Source of the DNA: Intestinimonas butyriciproducens
Lineage (GTDB): Bacteria; Bacillota; Clostridia; Oscillospirales; Butyricicoccaceae
DNA length: 64,000 bases
Direction: 5' to 3'
Assembly: GCF_016901775.1 (NCBI RefSeq)
Contig: NZ_JACJKW010000004.1
Coordinates: 64,001 to 128,000 of the forward strand
Of this stretch, positions 27,646 to 36,959 are shown piece by piece. Position 1 is the first letter of the stretch. Each line of letters begins with the position of its first letter. The notes below the pieces were generated by a model, which searched no databases, was not told where the DNA came from, and saw nothing but the letters and a program-made list of their open reading frames with translations. A program made the translations under genes and the position numbers.

Positions 27646-28212
27646 TTGCCCCGAATCGCACGGAATACCGGGCGGAAAGTTTCCCTGCCGGAGCAGCAGG
27701 CCCCCGCTCTCACTTCAGAGGTTTTGTCATCGGAAGAGCGCCGCTTTGCCGCGGAACAGCACAATCTGATTTATACATACCTCAGTGAAAAGGGGCTGTA
27801 CCACGGAGACTATTACGACATAGCGGCTTTTGGCTACCTCCGGGCAGTCAAGCGGTACCTCACGGAACCGCATCTGCGAAAATACGCGTTCTCCACGATT
27901 GCCTGGCGTGCGATGCGCCAGAGCATCGCGGCCTTCCACCGCTCAGAGGAGCGGCGGAAGGCTACGGAACGCGCCTATGCCGAGAACTACCCCGTGGCCG
28001 CAGATGCCTGGGATGACCTGGAGGGCGACCTCATACTGCATGACTTGGCCGCCGTTTCCAGCCAAGAGCAGTATACTGTCGCCCGGCTCCGACTGCAGGG
28101 CTATTCCATCGCGGAGGCCGCTCTTGCACAGGGAGTCAGCCCCAAGCGCGTCCGAAAACTGCTCAAGGAACTTTACCGGGTCTATTTGGCTCTTACAACC
28201 AACGACACATGA
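27646..28212 (+). CDS. Sigma-like regulator (second of four)
   Basis: A 188-residue protein. The TTG at 27646 lies one base past the upstream stop, so translation is probably coupled; the true start is uncertain because no good ribosome-binding site is visible. Region 2-like sequence (YDIAAFGYLRAVKRYLTEP, FSTIAWRAMRQSI) and a region-4-like HTH (LQGYSIAEAALAQGVSPKRV) are visible. It probably acts as an accessory sigma factor or sigma-derived activator. Confidence 0.78.
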   Translation: MPRIARNTGRKVSLPEQQAPALTSEVLSSEERRFAAEQHNLIYTYLSEKGLYHGDYYDIAAFGYLRAVKRYLTEPHLRKYAFSTIAWRAMRQSIAAFHRSEERRKATERAYAENYPVAADAWDDLEGDLILHDLAAVSSQEQYTVARLRLQGYSIAEAALAQGVSPKRVRKLLKELYRVYLALTTNDT

Positions 28213-28234
28213 AATCAAGAAGGGAGTTTTTGAA

Positions 28235-28474
28235 ATGACGGAAAAGAAAAGTACCACCATGCATGGCGTGCTGGTGTATCCCCTCCAAATCGGCGCCTGC
28301 GCCTTGATTTTTCATCGGGGGCAGTTGATCCGCACTTCCACCGTCGTGGCGATCCACTATGATGCCCCGGAAGTGATGCAGTTTGAGACGCTGAATACCC
28401 ACTACACGCTGCTCTTGGACCCTACCCCGCAGATGGCGGCAAACCCGACGATGCCGGTCTTGGCGGCCGCCTAA
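28235..28474 (+). CDS. Small beta-rich hypothetical protein
   Basis: A 79-residue protein starting at ATG 28235 behind AGAAGGGAG. It is beta-rich (GVLVYPLQIGACALIFH, VVAIHYDAPEVMQFETL) and shows no motif. Its end is followed by a strong terminator. Similar small proteins of about 80 residues occur in this kind of element; function unknown. Confidence 0.6.
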   Translation: MTEKKSTTMHGVLVYPLQIGACALIFHRGQLIRTSTVVAIHYDAPEVMQFETLNTHYTLLLDPTPQMAANPTMPVLAAA

Positions 28475-28518
28475 AAGGGGACGTGTCCGATTTTAACGGC
28501 TCATAGCCGCCATTAGGC

Positions 28519-28569
28519 AGGGGCGCATTGCAGAACACCATGTTTCTACAATGCGCCCCTTTTTCTTTT
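28519..28569 (+). terminator. Terminator at 28.5 kb
   Basis: A perfect 12-base stem, AGGGGCGCATTG/CAATGCGCCCCT, with an 18-base loop, followed by TTTTTCTTTTTG. Confidence 0.9.
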
Positions 28570-28585
28570 TGTGGAGGAAAAATTG

Positions 28586-29254
28586 ATGGGAACATTGACA
28601 AAACCGCTTTCCCTTAAAGACCAGGTTTCCTTCCAATGCCGGCTCTGCGGCGACTGCTGCCGGGGCCTTGAGGGTCAGTTGATGCTGGAGCCGCCGGATG
28701 CCTACCGTCTGGGACGGCACCTACGGGCATCCGGGGCAGTAGCCGAAATCGAGGATGTCTACGCCAAGTACGCCCATGTCTCCATGCTGGCGGAGGGAAT
28801 CCCCATTTTTCTGATGAACACGGTGGGGGCGGATCATGCCTGCGTGTTCCTGAAGGAGCGCCGCTGCACAATATATCGCGCCCGCCCCCGTGTATGCAGG
28901 CTCTACCCGTTTTCGGCATTCCCGGGTGGATCGGGAGAAAAGTTCCGGTATGCTCAGTGTGTAGATAGCAATGCCGCGCACTTCTCCGCCGGAACCGTCT
29001 GCGTCCAGGATTGGATGTGGCGGAATTTCTCCAACGAGGACCGGGCCTTTCTTGAAAAAGAAGCCGGTTACACCGCTGAGCTGGGCCGGCTCCTGCGCGG
29101 TGCCAGCTCGGAAAAGCGGCGGGAATGGCTGTTCCCGCTCCTGTTCTACCGCTACTACAACTACGACCTGGAGCGGCCCTTCCCGGAGCAGTATGAGCGA
29201 AACCACCGGGAACTGCTGGACCACCTCCGCCAAAACGGACGGAAGGAGCGGTGA
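28586..29254 (+). CDS. YkgJ-family cysteine cluster protein
   Basis: A 222-residue protein with the YkgJ signature (FeS- or zinc-binding Cys cluster): CRLCGDCC near residues 18-25, CVFLKERRCTIYRARPRVCR near 88-107, and a later Cys. ATG 28586 follows GTGGAGG. The metal and reaction are not known for this family. It overlaps the next gene by four bases (GTGA). Confidence 0.82.
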   Translation: MGTLTKPLSLKDQVSFQCRLCGDCCRGLEGQLMLEPPDAYRLGRHLRASGAVAEIEDVYAKYAHVSMLAEGIPIFLMNTVGADHACVFLKERRCTIYRARPRVCRLYPFSAFPGGSGEKFRYAQCVDSNAAHFSAGTVCVQDWMWRNFSNEDRAFLEKEAGYTAELGRLLRGASSEKRREWLFPLLFYRYYNYDLERPFPEQYERNHRELLDHLRQNGRKER

Positions 29255-29469
29255 TTGGGATGTATGTACTGGAACACCGTGTCCCCTGTCCGACAGGCCG
29301 CCGGCGCCATCGCTGGCAGGCCGCCGCCATCTGCGGGAAAGTAGACCTGCTACGAAAGATCCGGGACGCCCAGCTGGATGCGGACCACTGGCGTATTGTA
29401 ATGGCGCCCGGTTCCTGTGAAGACGCCCTGCGCCGGAATGCGGCGATGGCATACTGCAAGGCCGGCTGA
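29251..29469 (+). CDS. Small hypothetical protein, coupled to the ykgJ-like gene
   Basis: A 72-residue basic protein. Its GTG overlaps the previous TGA (GTGA), a classic coupling arrangement, and this decides the start. It contains no recognisable motif and no membrane segment. Confidence 0.6.
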   Translation: MIGMYVLEHRVPCPTGRRRHRWQAAAICGKVDLLRKIRDAQLDADHWRIVMAPGSCEDALRRNAAMAYCKAG

Positions 29470-29504
29470 CCCCAACACAGTGATAAAAGAATGGAGTATG
29501 ACAA

Positions 29505-30446
29505 ATGAACCATAACATTCAGAATAGTTCCCCGGACGGGTGGTGCAGATGCGAAAAGAAGGAAGATACCTTCGCACAACGATCTGACCTCTATGTGGAA
29601 GCCTTCCTGCCTGATGGCTGGTGGCTTCAGTATGGCCGGCTCGATCAGCCGGAGTCAGACAGGTTCCTGTACCTGATGGGCTGGTGTATCCGGTGCCGGG
29701 GACGAATGCGCTCCGGCGTTTCCATTCCCGGTGAGCTGACCGGGGACGATCTGCTGGAATACATCTACAACCAGATGCGGCGCTACCGCCCCTTTTCCGC
29801 AGGAAACCAGGAGACCGGGAGGTATGCCACAGGTTACTTTTCGGGGCGAACCGCCTGGTATCAGCGGCAGGATGATCTGTCCCTGGCCGACTATAACAAG
29901 CAGTTCCTCTCCCTGTTCCATTGGGAAGATCAGAAGGCGGTCTGGGACTGGCTCGACGAACATCATCGGGAGGAACCCTATACCCGGCCCCGGCGTGACC
30001 GAAAAAGCACACTGCTGGAGGCAATTTTGGAGCGGGCGAGGGCGGATGGAAGCATCTCTGGGATCGAGCCGATCCTGGATTACTACCTACCGAACCCCAG
30101 TGAGCCTAATTTCTCTGATCGGGACACATACCTGACAGACTATCAGTTCGATATTGTCCCGGCCATCATGTTCGGCTCAAGCGAGGGCATCTATGTGGAT
30201 GTGTACCTGGAGGGGAAGTTTGACGGCTCCGACTGCCGGAAAACCAGCCTCGCCACCTTCAAAACATTGGACACCAGCCTGGATGCCTGTCGTAAGATGG
30301 GCGAGCTGTGCGGCATCCTTATGTATCACGGCTCCCGCTATGTCAATCAAAACATCCACCGCTATACTCCGCAGAAGGAACTGGAGGCGGAGTATGCGAG
30401 GAAGATGGCTGCCGCTGATACCGGGAAGGAGGGTGAACAGACTTGA
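29505..30446 (+). CDS. Hypothetical protein, 313 residues
   Basis: A soluble, Trp/Tyr-rich protein with N-terminal segments LYVEAFLPDGWWLQYGRL and MGWCIRCRGRMRSG (one Cys pair, perhaps a metal site). A charged middle and alpha/beta C-terminal part follow. A GGAG precedes the ATG. Four bases overlap the following TTG gene. No family could be named. Confidence 0.65.
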   Translation: MNHNIQNSSPDGWCRCEKKEDTFAQRSDLYVEAFLPDGWWLQYGRLDQPESDRFLYLMGWCIRCRGRMRSGVSIPGELTGDDLLEYIYNQMRRYRPFSAGNQETGRYATGYFSGRTAWYQRQDDLSLADYNKQFLSLFHWEDQKAVWDWLDEHHREEPYTRPRRDRKSTLLEAILERARADGSISGIEPILDYYLPNPSEPNFSDRDTYLTDYQFDIVPAIMFGSSEGIYVDVYLEGKFDGSDCRKTSLATFKTLDTSLDACRKMGELCGILMYHGSRYVNQNIHRYTPQKELEAEYARKMAAADTGKEGEQT

Positions 30447-30889
30447 ATTTCCATGAGACTGTGATGGGAAAGACCTTTTTCCAGGGCCAGCTCCCGAAGC
30501 TGATCCAGGTCCTGTCGCAGATCGCCCAGGCCCTGAACGCTCCCCGGCCGGCCTTTCTGGTTCAGCCGGAGGTTCCGCCCGGTTTTCTGACGGAGCTGTA
30601 TCACGGCAATTTTGACCCCTCGGACGTGCCGGAAACCCAGGAGATTGCGGACAGCAACCGGGAGATCTCCCGGTTCCAGGAAACTCTCCGGGCGGCCCTG
30701 CCTGAGAGCGTGTGGGAGCAGATCGAGACTTACCGGGATCTGCTGGATGCCCGGTCTATCCGGCAGTCGGAACAGGCGTTTGCCGCCGGATTCCGCTGTG
30801 CGTCAACCATGCTGGCGGCTGGCCTCTCCGCCCCGCCGGCTGGGAGCGTCGCCGCTGAGAAAGGGCAAAAGGATGCCAAAGCAGATTGA
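30443..30889 (+). CDS. Hypothetical helical protein
   Basis: A 148-residue, mainly helical protein starting at TTG, four bases inside the previous gene (TTGA overlap), preceded by GGAGGGTG. The pattern ELYHGNFDPSDVPETQEI and the long helices resemble small DUF6809-type proteins (from memory, weak). It ends 17 bases inside the next gene. Confidence 0.6.
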   Translation: MNFHETVMGKTFFQGQLPKLIQVLSQIAQALNAPRPAFLVQPEVPPGFLTELYHGNFDPSDVPETQEIADSNREISRFQETLRAALPESVWEQIETYRDLLDARSIRQSEQAFAAGFRCASTMLAAGLSAPPAGSVAAEKGQKDAKAD

Positions 30890-31445
30890 TTCTCTGTCGG
30901 GAATTGACCTCGACTCGCTCCGCCTGGAGGATATTCGCTGGCATTCATCTACCGGGATCGCTATTTCATCCGGGAGCGGGCGGGATCGGACCTACAGCTA
31001 TCGGACCGGCGTGATTACGGACTTGGGTGACATCAAGACCAGTCTATGGCGCCAGATAGCGGAGGCCGTAGCACAGCGCCGCGGAGAACAGTGGCTGGTT
31101 GATGCGCTCACTGAATGGGAGCGGACGCACAATTATACTAAGGTTTCAGCAAGTCAGCTTCGCCTGGAGGCATTGCACAAATACAGCATGAGCCTCCAGG
31201 ACTGGCCGGAGTGGGTGGACTATATCCCATTCAACCGCAAGTACCGCCCACGAGTGTTGGAGCAGGCCCATATCGTCACCGTGTTCAACGCCTGCTGCGG
31301 TAAGCCGGGCGAGGTCACCCAGGAGCAGATCGACCGGGCGTGGCGGGGCCAGATCGCCTGCCCGTGCTGCGGCCGGTGGAGCCTGTTTTCCATCTGCCTG
31401 CCGGATGGCACACTGCCCTGGGAAGAGTCTGCCGGCGGCCAATAA
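30873..31445 (+). CDS. Hypothetical protein with C-terminal zinc ribbon half
   Basis: A 190-residue protein. The ATG at 30873 overlaps the previous gene and follows AAAAGG. A C-terminal CPCC at residues about 168-171, with an upstream CC (ACCGKPGEV), could bind metal. No other motif. Part of the tightly packed accessory gene run. Confidence 0.6.
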   Translation: MPKQIDSLSGIDLDSLRLEDIRWHSSTGIAISSGSGRDRTYSYRTGVITDLGDIKTSLWRQIAEAVAQRRGEQWLVDALTEWERTHNYTKVSASQLRLEALHKYSMSLQDWPEWVDYIPFNRKYRPRVLEQAHIVTVFNACCGKPGEVTQEQIDRAWRGQIACPCCGRWSLFSICLPDGTLPWEESAGGQ

Positions 31446-31464
31446 CAAATTTGTCAGGAGGAAT

Positions 31465-31926
31465 ATGAATATGCGTCACCTTGTATTTCAGGTGAAGGAG
31501 AATGAAATCGAGCCTTGCCACTGTTTGAAGTGTCCGGCAGACGGACGCTATGAGAAGGCGGAACAGTCTGATGTGGAGATCCAGCGGTTCCTGCTGTGGG
31601 CGCACAAGGCCGGCCTTTTGAAGGTGTGGGGTTCCAGGCGCTTCGCTCTGGAGCCGGATGCCGCGCATAAGGTTCTGGCCCCAAAGTATCCTGCGTTCCT
31701 AAGCGCCGTGCAGGCGCTCTCTGCCGTGACGCCGGAAGTCTTTGAGCGGGATGACCGCCTGCTGGACAATCTCCAAATCGATTTGAAGCACGCGGTTGCT
31801 GGACCACAGGCGTATTACATTTCGCTGGAGAAGCAGGCGCCGATCCCCTTTGAGCGGTTTCTGCGTGTGGCAAAGCCGGAGCAGACCTATTACATCGGCG
31901 GCGTCGTGCTGACATTTCGGGACTGA
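31465..31926 (+). CDS. Hypothetical protein with N-terminal Cys/His cluster
   Basis: A 153-residue protein with CAGGAGG before the ATG. The segment EPCHCLKCPADGRYE near residues 15-29 may bind zinc. The rest is helical (FLLWAHKAGLLKVWGSRRF). Not recognised. Confidence 0.6.
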   Translation: MNMRHLVFQVKENEIEPCHCLKCPADGRYEKAEQSDVEIQRFLLWAHKAGLLKVWGSRRFALEPDAAHKVLAPKYPAFLSAVQALSAVTPEVFERDDRLLDNLQIDLKHAVAGPQAYYISLEKQAPIPFERFLRVAKPEQTYYIGGVVLTFRD

Positions 31927-31942
31927 AGGAGGGAACTTGGGA

Positions 31943-32248
31943 ATGGAGTACCGTGAGATATACAAGGCTCTGGAGCGCCGGTGGCGCTCTACTCCGGGCG
32001 TCCGCTTCACAGATTTCAGCGGGTGGCGTCAGCCCAGGGGTGCTGATGGCCGGGCAAGGCTCCTGCTTCTGATCGAGGACCAGGCCACGATGCAGCGGGT
32101 GTGCATCACGCACGCCGGCGGCTCGGTGGTGATTTCCTGCGCCCCGATGTCTGGCCGTGGAACGACCAAGACCATTCACTGCGGAGATCAGACCCGTGCC
32201 GCGGAAGAACTGGAGCGTCTCTTTGGGCGTCTGGACCGGGCCGCGTGA
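31943..32248 (+). CDS. Small hypothetical protein
   Basis: A 101-residue protein. ATG 31943 is preferred over a TTG six bases earlier because the GGAGGG spacing is better. It is basic, with a beta core (RLLLLIEDQATMQRVCIT, GSVVISCAP). Unknown function. Confidence 0.55.
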   Translation: MEYREIYKALERRWRSTPGVRFTDFSGWRQPRGADGRARLLLLIEDQATMQRVCITHAGGSVVISCAPMSGRGTTKTIHCGDQTRAAEELERLFGRLDRAA

Positions 32249-32263
32249 GAAATGGAGTGCTGA

Positions 32264-32572
32264 ATGGTTTATCAAGGGAAAGAAGTATTGACGCAGGACA
32301 CATTTTCTTATGAGACGGCCAGGCCCGGCGACTTTGTGGAGCAGGCCGTTGTGGATGACGCGATGAACTGTATGCCCCCGGCCTGCATGACCGGGCGGTG
32401 TTCCCAGATGGGTACACCGCATTCCCACCGTCTGGACCCGCAGACCGGCCATTGGCGTGCGACCTATGCCACCTTCAAGCGGTGCCTGGACGCCTCCGGC
32501 GTCTGGGAATACTGCGGCTACTGTTTCCAGGGCGAAACGGTGGAACGAGGCAAAGAGCCCGTATACTGTTGA
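32264..32572 (+). CDS. Small Cys-rich hypothetical protein
   Basis: A 102-residue protein with seven cysteines (MNCMPPACMTGRCSQMG, FKRCLDASG, WEYCGYCFQG, final Cys). It probably binds metal. It has ATGGAGTG before the ATG and is 15 bases after the preceding gene. Function unknown. Confidence 0.55.
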   Translation: MVYQGKEVLTQDTFSYETARPGDFVEQAVVDDAMNCMPPACMTGRCSQMGTPHSHRLDPQTGHWRATYATFKRCLDASGVWEYCGYCFQGETVERGKEPVYC

Positions 32573-32591
32573 CCTACAGCGGAGGAAATTT

Positions 32592-32864
32592 ATGTCAATT
32601 TTGAAGATCGTCCCTGGAAAGGACTATCAGGTACTGATGGATTATCTAAGCGATCCTGGCGTAGTGCTGCTCCCGGAGTCTGTCCTCGCGGGGTTCTCAC
32701 CAGAGATCCAGCGGAAATTCCGCCGGATGGACCAGGAGGCCCAGATCGACTATGACTTCGGCGGCGAGCCTGACGTCTATGTAGATGTGATCAGGAGCGA
32801 CTGCTGCTACGCCTACAAGACGCTGACCGCCGCGGAGGATGACGGTAGCGAAGATTTGACCTGA
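32592..32864 (+). CDS. Small acidic hypothetical protein
   Basis: A 90-residue protein with GGAGGAAATTT before the ATG. It is acidic and alpha/beta (LPESVLAGFSPEIQRKFRRM, YDFGGEPDVYVDVI). Not recognised. A hairpin terminator or attenuator follows at 32899-32939. Confidence 0.55.
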   Translation: MSILKIVPGKDYQVLMDYLSDPGVVLLPESVLAGFSPEIQRKFRRMDQEAQIDYDFGGEPDVYVDVIRSDCCYAYKTLTAAEDDGSEDLT

Positions 32865-32898
32865 TGGCCCGCCGCGAACGCGGCAAGCATATACCAAG

Positions 32899-32939
32899 CC
32901 CGGAGGAATGCGCCTACAACGTGTTCCTCCGGGTTATTT
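32899..32939 (+). terminator. Hairpin between small genes
   Basis: A perfect 10-base stem, CCCGGAGGAA/TTCCTCCGGG, followed by TTATTTC. The GGAGGAA in the stem is not used as a ribosome-binding site. A moderate terminator or attenuator ahead of the 32960 gene. Confidence 0.65.
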
Positions 32940-32959
32940 CTATATTTGGAGGATCAAAG

Positions 32960-33850
32960 ATGCTGAACCTGTTGGATAAGTTTGAAACAGTCACTATAAA
33001 GGCGGACGTCCGTATCACGCCGGAGGACAAAGCCTTTTGTGAGGCGCATCAGGCGGCCTATGACGCCGCGGTACAGTCTTTCCAGGAGCTGGCCTTTTTC
33101 TGGGCGGACATGGAAAATACGCAAAAGGAATTGCTGGGCGGCTCGGACACCTCCTATCTCTCTTCCCGAGACGGCCCTGAGATCTCCCAGCGGCAGATCA
33201 ACAAGCACCTGGAGCATCTGCACTGGGCGGTCATCTATAACATCGTCCACTACTTCAATTCGACCTATCATGTATCCGTGTCTGCCGACCATCTGGCCGA
33301 CAATCTGCTTCCCCAGAGGCCGGATCTCAAGATGTATGAGAACAAAGAGGCCCATGACGCATACCACAAAAAACTACAGGCAGCCAAGATCCGTTATGAG
33401 GACGTGGTGGATCAGATTATCCTCCTGCTGGATGGGCGTAGCTTTGCCGAACAGGCATTCCACGAACTGGCGGAGAAATGTCACAAAGCGTCATGGAACT
33501 TATATAAAAACAGGCCGGAGTATGAGCGGAAGAAAGCCCTCATTACCTTCAACGGCTACTTCTGCACGAATCACCACTACAGCTGGCAGGACGAATGGAC
33601 GCTGGAGGATAAAACAAAAGACATTTTGCGGGGCGTCGCCCACTATGAGACCGGGGTATTCAATCTCTATCCTCTGGGCCTTTCCGAACTGCTTGGGTAT
33701 AACCGAAGCCCCAGCAATGAACACGAGTTCTCTACCTGCAAAAAGGTAAAAGGACTGAAGATGTTCAAAAACGGCCGTGTGGACATCCGCTTTGCCACGG
33801 AGACCGACGCTGCGGAGTTTACGGCCAAATACCTCGGCCTTGTCCCGTGA
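32960..33850 (+). CDS. Hypothetical protein (DUF4942-like position) before the methyltransferase-helicase
   Basis: A 296-residue protein. ATG 32960 follows TTGGAGGA; a longer in-frame extension to 32864 would include the terminator hairpin. It is helical and Tyr/His-rich, with a C-terminal alpha/beta part (KGLKMFKNGRVDIRFATE). A protein of this type often precedes methyltransferase/helicase genes in Clostridia elements, and the DUF4942 label is a guess. It may act with the following enzyme. Confidence 0.55.
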   Translation: MLNLLDKFETVTIKADVRITPEDKAFCEAHQAAYDAAVQSFQELAFFWADMENTQKELLGGSDTSYLSSRDGPEISQRQINKHLEHLHWAVIYNIVHYFNSTYHVSVSADHLADNLLPQRPDLKMYENKEAHDAYHKKLQAAKIRYEDVVDQIILLLDGRSFAEQAFHELAEKCHKASWNLYKNRPEYERKKALITFNGYFCTNHHYSWQDEWTLEDKTKDILRGVAHYETGVFNLYPLGLSELLGYNRSPSNEHEFSTCKKVKGLKMFKNGRVDIRFATETDAAEFTAKYLGLVP

Positions 33851-33883
33851 CAGGTCGTGCGAAAAAAAGAGGTGAGACATCGA

Positions 33884-36800
33884 ATGAAATATGCACAGCA
33901 AGAGATGAACTTGACCCGTGAACAGCGCAAGACCCTCAACGAGAAAGTCCTCTATCTCATTGACAGCAACAGCGTGGAACAGGCCGGCATCACCAGCGAG
34001 GACATTTACAACGCATACACCGGAGAGGGCGGCCTGCACGGTCTGGAGCGGGCCGACTTCGACAGCTATTACGCCTACAGTGAGAAGAAAAAAGAGATCG
34101 AGAACGGGCAATTCTTCACGCCCCCGGCCATTTGCCAACTGGTGGCGGAGAGCCTGCGTCCTTCCATCAGCGATGTGGTGGCCGACCTCACCTGCGGGAA
34201 GGGCAGTTTCTTCAATTTCATGCCTGTGGAGACCAACTGCTATGGCTGTGAGTTGGACGCCAGGGCCTATAAGGTGGCCCACTACCTCTATCCCGGCGCA
34301 CGTCTGGAACTGACCGACATCCGCGCCTATAGGCCGGACCTTCGCTTTGACTATGTGGTCGGCAACCCGCCCTTCAACCTCAAATGGTATGCGGAGGACG
34401 GGGAATGCCTCTCCCAGCTCTATTACTGTATCAAAGCCGCCCAGGTACTCAAGCCCCTGGGCATCCTGGCCCTGGTCACGCCCTGCTCCTTCCTGGCGGA
34501 CGATTTTACGGACAAGGCCATGATTCGTGAGATGGAGGCGCGGTTCAGTTTCCTCGGCCAGATCGCCCTGCCGGAGGACGCCTTCTCGGCCTTGGGAGTC
34601 GCAAGTTTCCCCACAAAACTGCAGTTCTGGCAGAAGAGAAGCGACCTGAAGGACTGGACGGCCCGCCGCTACACCACCAGCACCCTATATGCTCTTGCCG
34701 ACGGTTTCGACCCGGAATCTGAAGCGAAACGGTTGTATGAGCGGGTGCTGATGCTTCCAAAATCGGAGCTGGAGAAAAACCGTTCCCATGTGCTGCTGGA
34801 GCTTGCCCGGATGAAACAGACCTCCGTGGGGTTCACCTATGAGACACAGAAACTGCTCTATCAGATCAAGGCGCACCCGGCGGTGCGGGACCGATACACG
34901 AAATGCTGTGAATACCTGCACCGTTTCTACACTGAGCAAAAGCCGGACAACATGGATTATAAGGAGTGGGAACGCACGCGGCTGACCGAGGCAAAGGTGC
35001 TGGCCTATCTGCGTGGCGCCCTGACCCGGCAGAACAAAAGGCCGACGCGGGACGTCATCGCTCTGGTCAAACAGAACGACCAGTTCCAGTACAAGGCATA
35101 CAGCCCGAAAGCGAGCCGGCAGATACGGCCGGAGCAGAAGGAGCCTGTCCCCATCTATCAGGCCGTGCTGGACAACGAGCCGGGACGTTTTCCCGGCTAT
35201 GAGCGTTTCCTCCGACGCCGGCGGCGGGAGTATGACCGTCAGAGCCAGTCCTTCCGTGAGATGCCGGAAGATCCGAACATCGCCACATGGCTGCAGGAAT
35301 TTACCCTCTGGGACATGGAGAATGAAGAGGTAATCCAGCTCAACGACCTCCAGCGGCAGGACATCAACCGTATTCTGCAGAAGCGATATGGCCTTCTCCA
35401 ATGGGAGCAGGGCAGCGGGAAAACGCTGGCGGCCATCGCCACAGGGATGTACCGCATGGAACAGCAGGGGCTTCACAGCACCTGGGTCATTTCCTCAGCC
35501 ATTTCCATCCGCAACAACTGGGATGTGGTGCTGAAAAACTACAGCCTGTCCTATGTGTTCGTGGAGCGGCTGAAGGATCTGGAGCGCATCCGTCCAGGGG
35601 ATTTTGTCCTGATGACCCTCAATCAGATGTCCAAGTACCGCAGGCAGATCAAAAAATGGGTGAAGCTCCACGGCAATAAGATCCAGCTGGTGCTGGACGA
35701 GAGCGACGAGATCTCCAATCCCTACGCGGTGCGGACAAAGGCCGCCCTGGACTGCTTCCGGCGCTGCCGCGCCAAGTTGCTGACCACCGGCACCAGTACC
35801 CGGAACAACATCGTGGAGTTCGCACCCCAGCAGGAACTGCTCTACAACAACTCCATCAACATGATCTGCTGGTGCAAAAGGGTCTATCACTACGACAGCG
35901 AGGCCGGCCGGGTCTATGAGAAGGGGGACAACGCCTACTATGGAAAGCCGATCCCTGCCTATAAGAAAGGGTATGCGCTGTTCTCCTCCTGCCATCTGCC
36001 AGACAAGCCCACTGTGTTTGGGGTGAGCGAGCGGACGCAGGACATCTACAATGCGGCGGAGCTGGACGCGATCCTCGCCAAGACCGTGATCACGCGAACC
36101 TTCGAGGAGGTGACCGGCAAAGACATCCGGCGCATCCATCAGGTGCCGGTGAAGTTTTCCCTGGAGGAACGCGCCGTATATGAACAAGTCATCAAAGAAT
36201 TCGACAGGCTGTGGCGCAATTACTTCGCGTCCACCGGCAACCACAGGAAGGACGCCATGCTCAAACTGATGCAGCAGATCACCCTGTTGCTCCGGGTGAG
36301 CGCCGCCCCCAACACCCTGGCGGAGTACCAGGGCGGCACGCCAGTGAAGATCCGCAAAGCCGTAGAAATGGCCCAGCGGTGGGAGAACGAGATCGTGGCA
36401 ATCGGCGTTCGCCACAAAGTTGTGCTGGACGCCTACGCTGAGGCCATCCAGGAGGCCATGCCGGACCGGCCGCTGTTCCTGGTGACCGGCTCGACCACCT
36501 CCTTTGCCAAGCGGCGGGCGCTCCGCAAGACCCTGCGGGAGAGTGGGAACGGCATCCTGCTCTGCACCCAGCAGAGCCTGCCCTCCAGCGTCAATTTCGA
36601 TTTCGTGAACAAAATCATCATCCCGGAGCTTCACTACAACAACTCCGGCATGAGCCAGTTCTATATGCGCTTTATCCGCTATACATCCACGGAGTATAAG
36701 GACATTTACTTCCTCACCTACGCGGGGAGCCTGGAGTCCAACCTCATGCAGATGGTGGTGGCAAAGGAGAAGATCAATCTGTTCATGCGCGGCCAGGACA

Positions 36801-36925
36801 CCAACCTGGACGAGATCTATGAGCGGTTTGGGATTGACTACAACCTGCTGTCCCTGCTCATGCGCCGGGAGGTGGACGAAAAGGGCCATCTAAATATCCG
36901 CTGGGGCGAGCAGATGATCGCATGA
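33884..36925 (+). CDS. N6-adenine methyltransferase-SF2 helicase fusion
   Basis: A 1013-residue protein. The N-terminal methyltransferase domain has motif I DLTCGKGSF (101-109) and catalytic NPPF (161-164). From about 480 there is a superfamily-2 helicase-like ATPase with P-loop EQGSGKT (508-514), motif II DESD (605-608) and a motif III-like TTGTST. A motif VI-like SQFYMRFIRY lies near nt 36652-36680, lacking the usual GxxR. No nuclease domain is evident, so it is not a complete type ISP enzyme. P1 DarB-like antirestriction proteins pair the same two activities, so protection of incoming DNA is a reasonable inference. ATG 33884 is chosen because AGAGGTGA is upstream. Confidence 0.85.
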   Translation: MKYAQQEMNLTREQRKTLNEKVLYLIDSNSVEQAGITSEDIYNAYTGEGGLHGLERADFDSYYAYSEKKKEIENGQFFTPPAICQLVAESLRPSISDVVADLTCGKGSFFNFMPVETNCYGCELDARAYKVAHYLYPGARLELTDIRAYRPDLRFDYVVGNPPFNLKWYAEDGECLSQLYYCIKAAQVLKPLGILALVTPCSFLADDFTDKAMIREMEARFSFLGQIALPEDAFSALGVASFPTKLQFWQKRSDLKDWTARRYTTSTLYALADGFDPESEAKRLYERVLMLPKSELEKNRSHVLLELARMKQTSVGFTYETQKLLYQIKAHPAVRDRYTKCCEYLHRFYTEQKPDNMDYKEWERTRLTEAKVLAYLRGALTRQNKRPTRDVIALVKQNDQFQYKAYSPKASRQIRPEQKEPVPIYQAVLDNEPGRFPGYERFLRRRRREYDRQSQSFREMPEDPNIATWLQEFTLWDMENEEVIQLNDLQRQDINRILQKRYGLLQWEQGSGKTLAAIATGMYRMEQQGLHSTWVISSAISIRNNWDVVLKNYSLSYVFVERLKDLERIRPGDFVLMTLNQMSKYRRQIKKWVKLHGNKIQLVLDESDEISNPYAVRTKAALDCFRRCRAKLLTTGTSTRNNIVEFAPQQELLYNNSINMICWCKRVYHYDSEAGRVYEKGDNAYYGKPIPAYKKGYALFSSCHLPDKPTVFGVSERTQDIYNAAELDAILAKTVITRTFEEVTGKDIRRIHQVPVKFSLEERAVYEQVIKEFDRLWRNYFASTGNHRKDAMLKLMQQITLLLRVSAAPNTLAEYQGGTPVKIRKAVEMAQRWENEIVAIGVRHKVVLDAYAEAIQEAMPDRPLFLVTGSTTSFAKRRALRKTLRESGNGILLCTQQSLPSSVNFDFVNKIIIPELHYNNSGMSQFYMRFIRYTSTEYKDIYFLTYAGSLESNLMQMVVAKEKINLFMRGQDTNLDEIYERFGIDYNLLSLLMRREVDEKGHLNIRWGEQMIA

Positions 36926-36959
36926 ACGAAAAATTGTATTTTGAAGGGAGATTTTCTGA

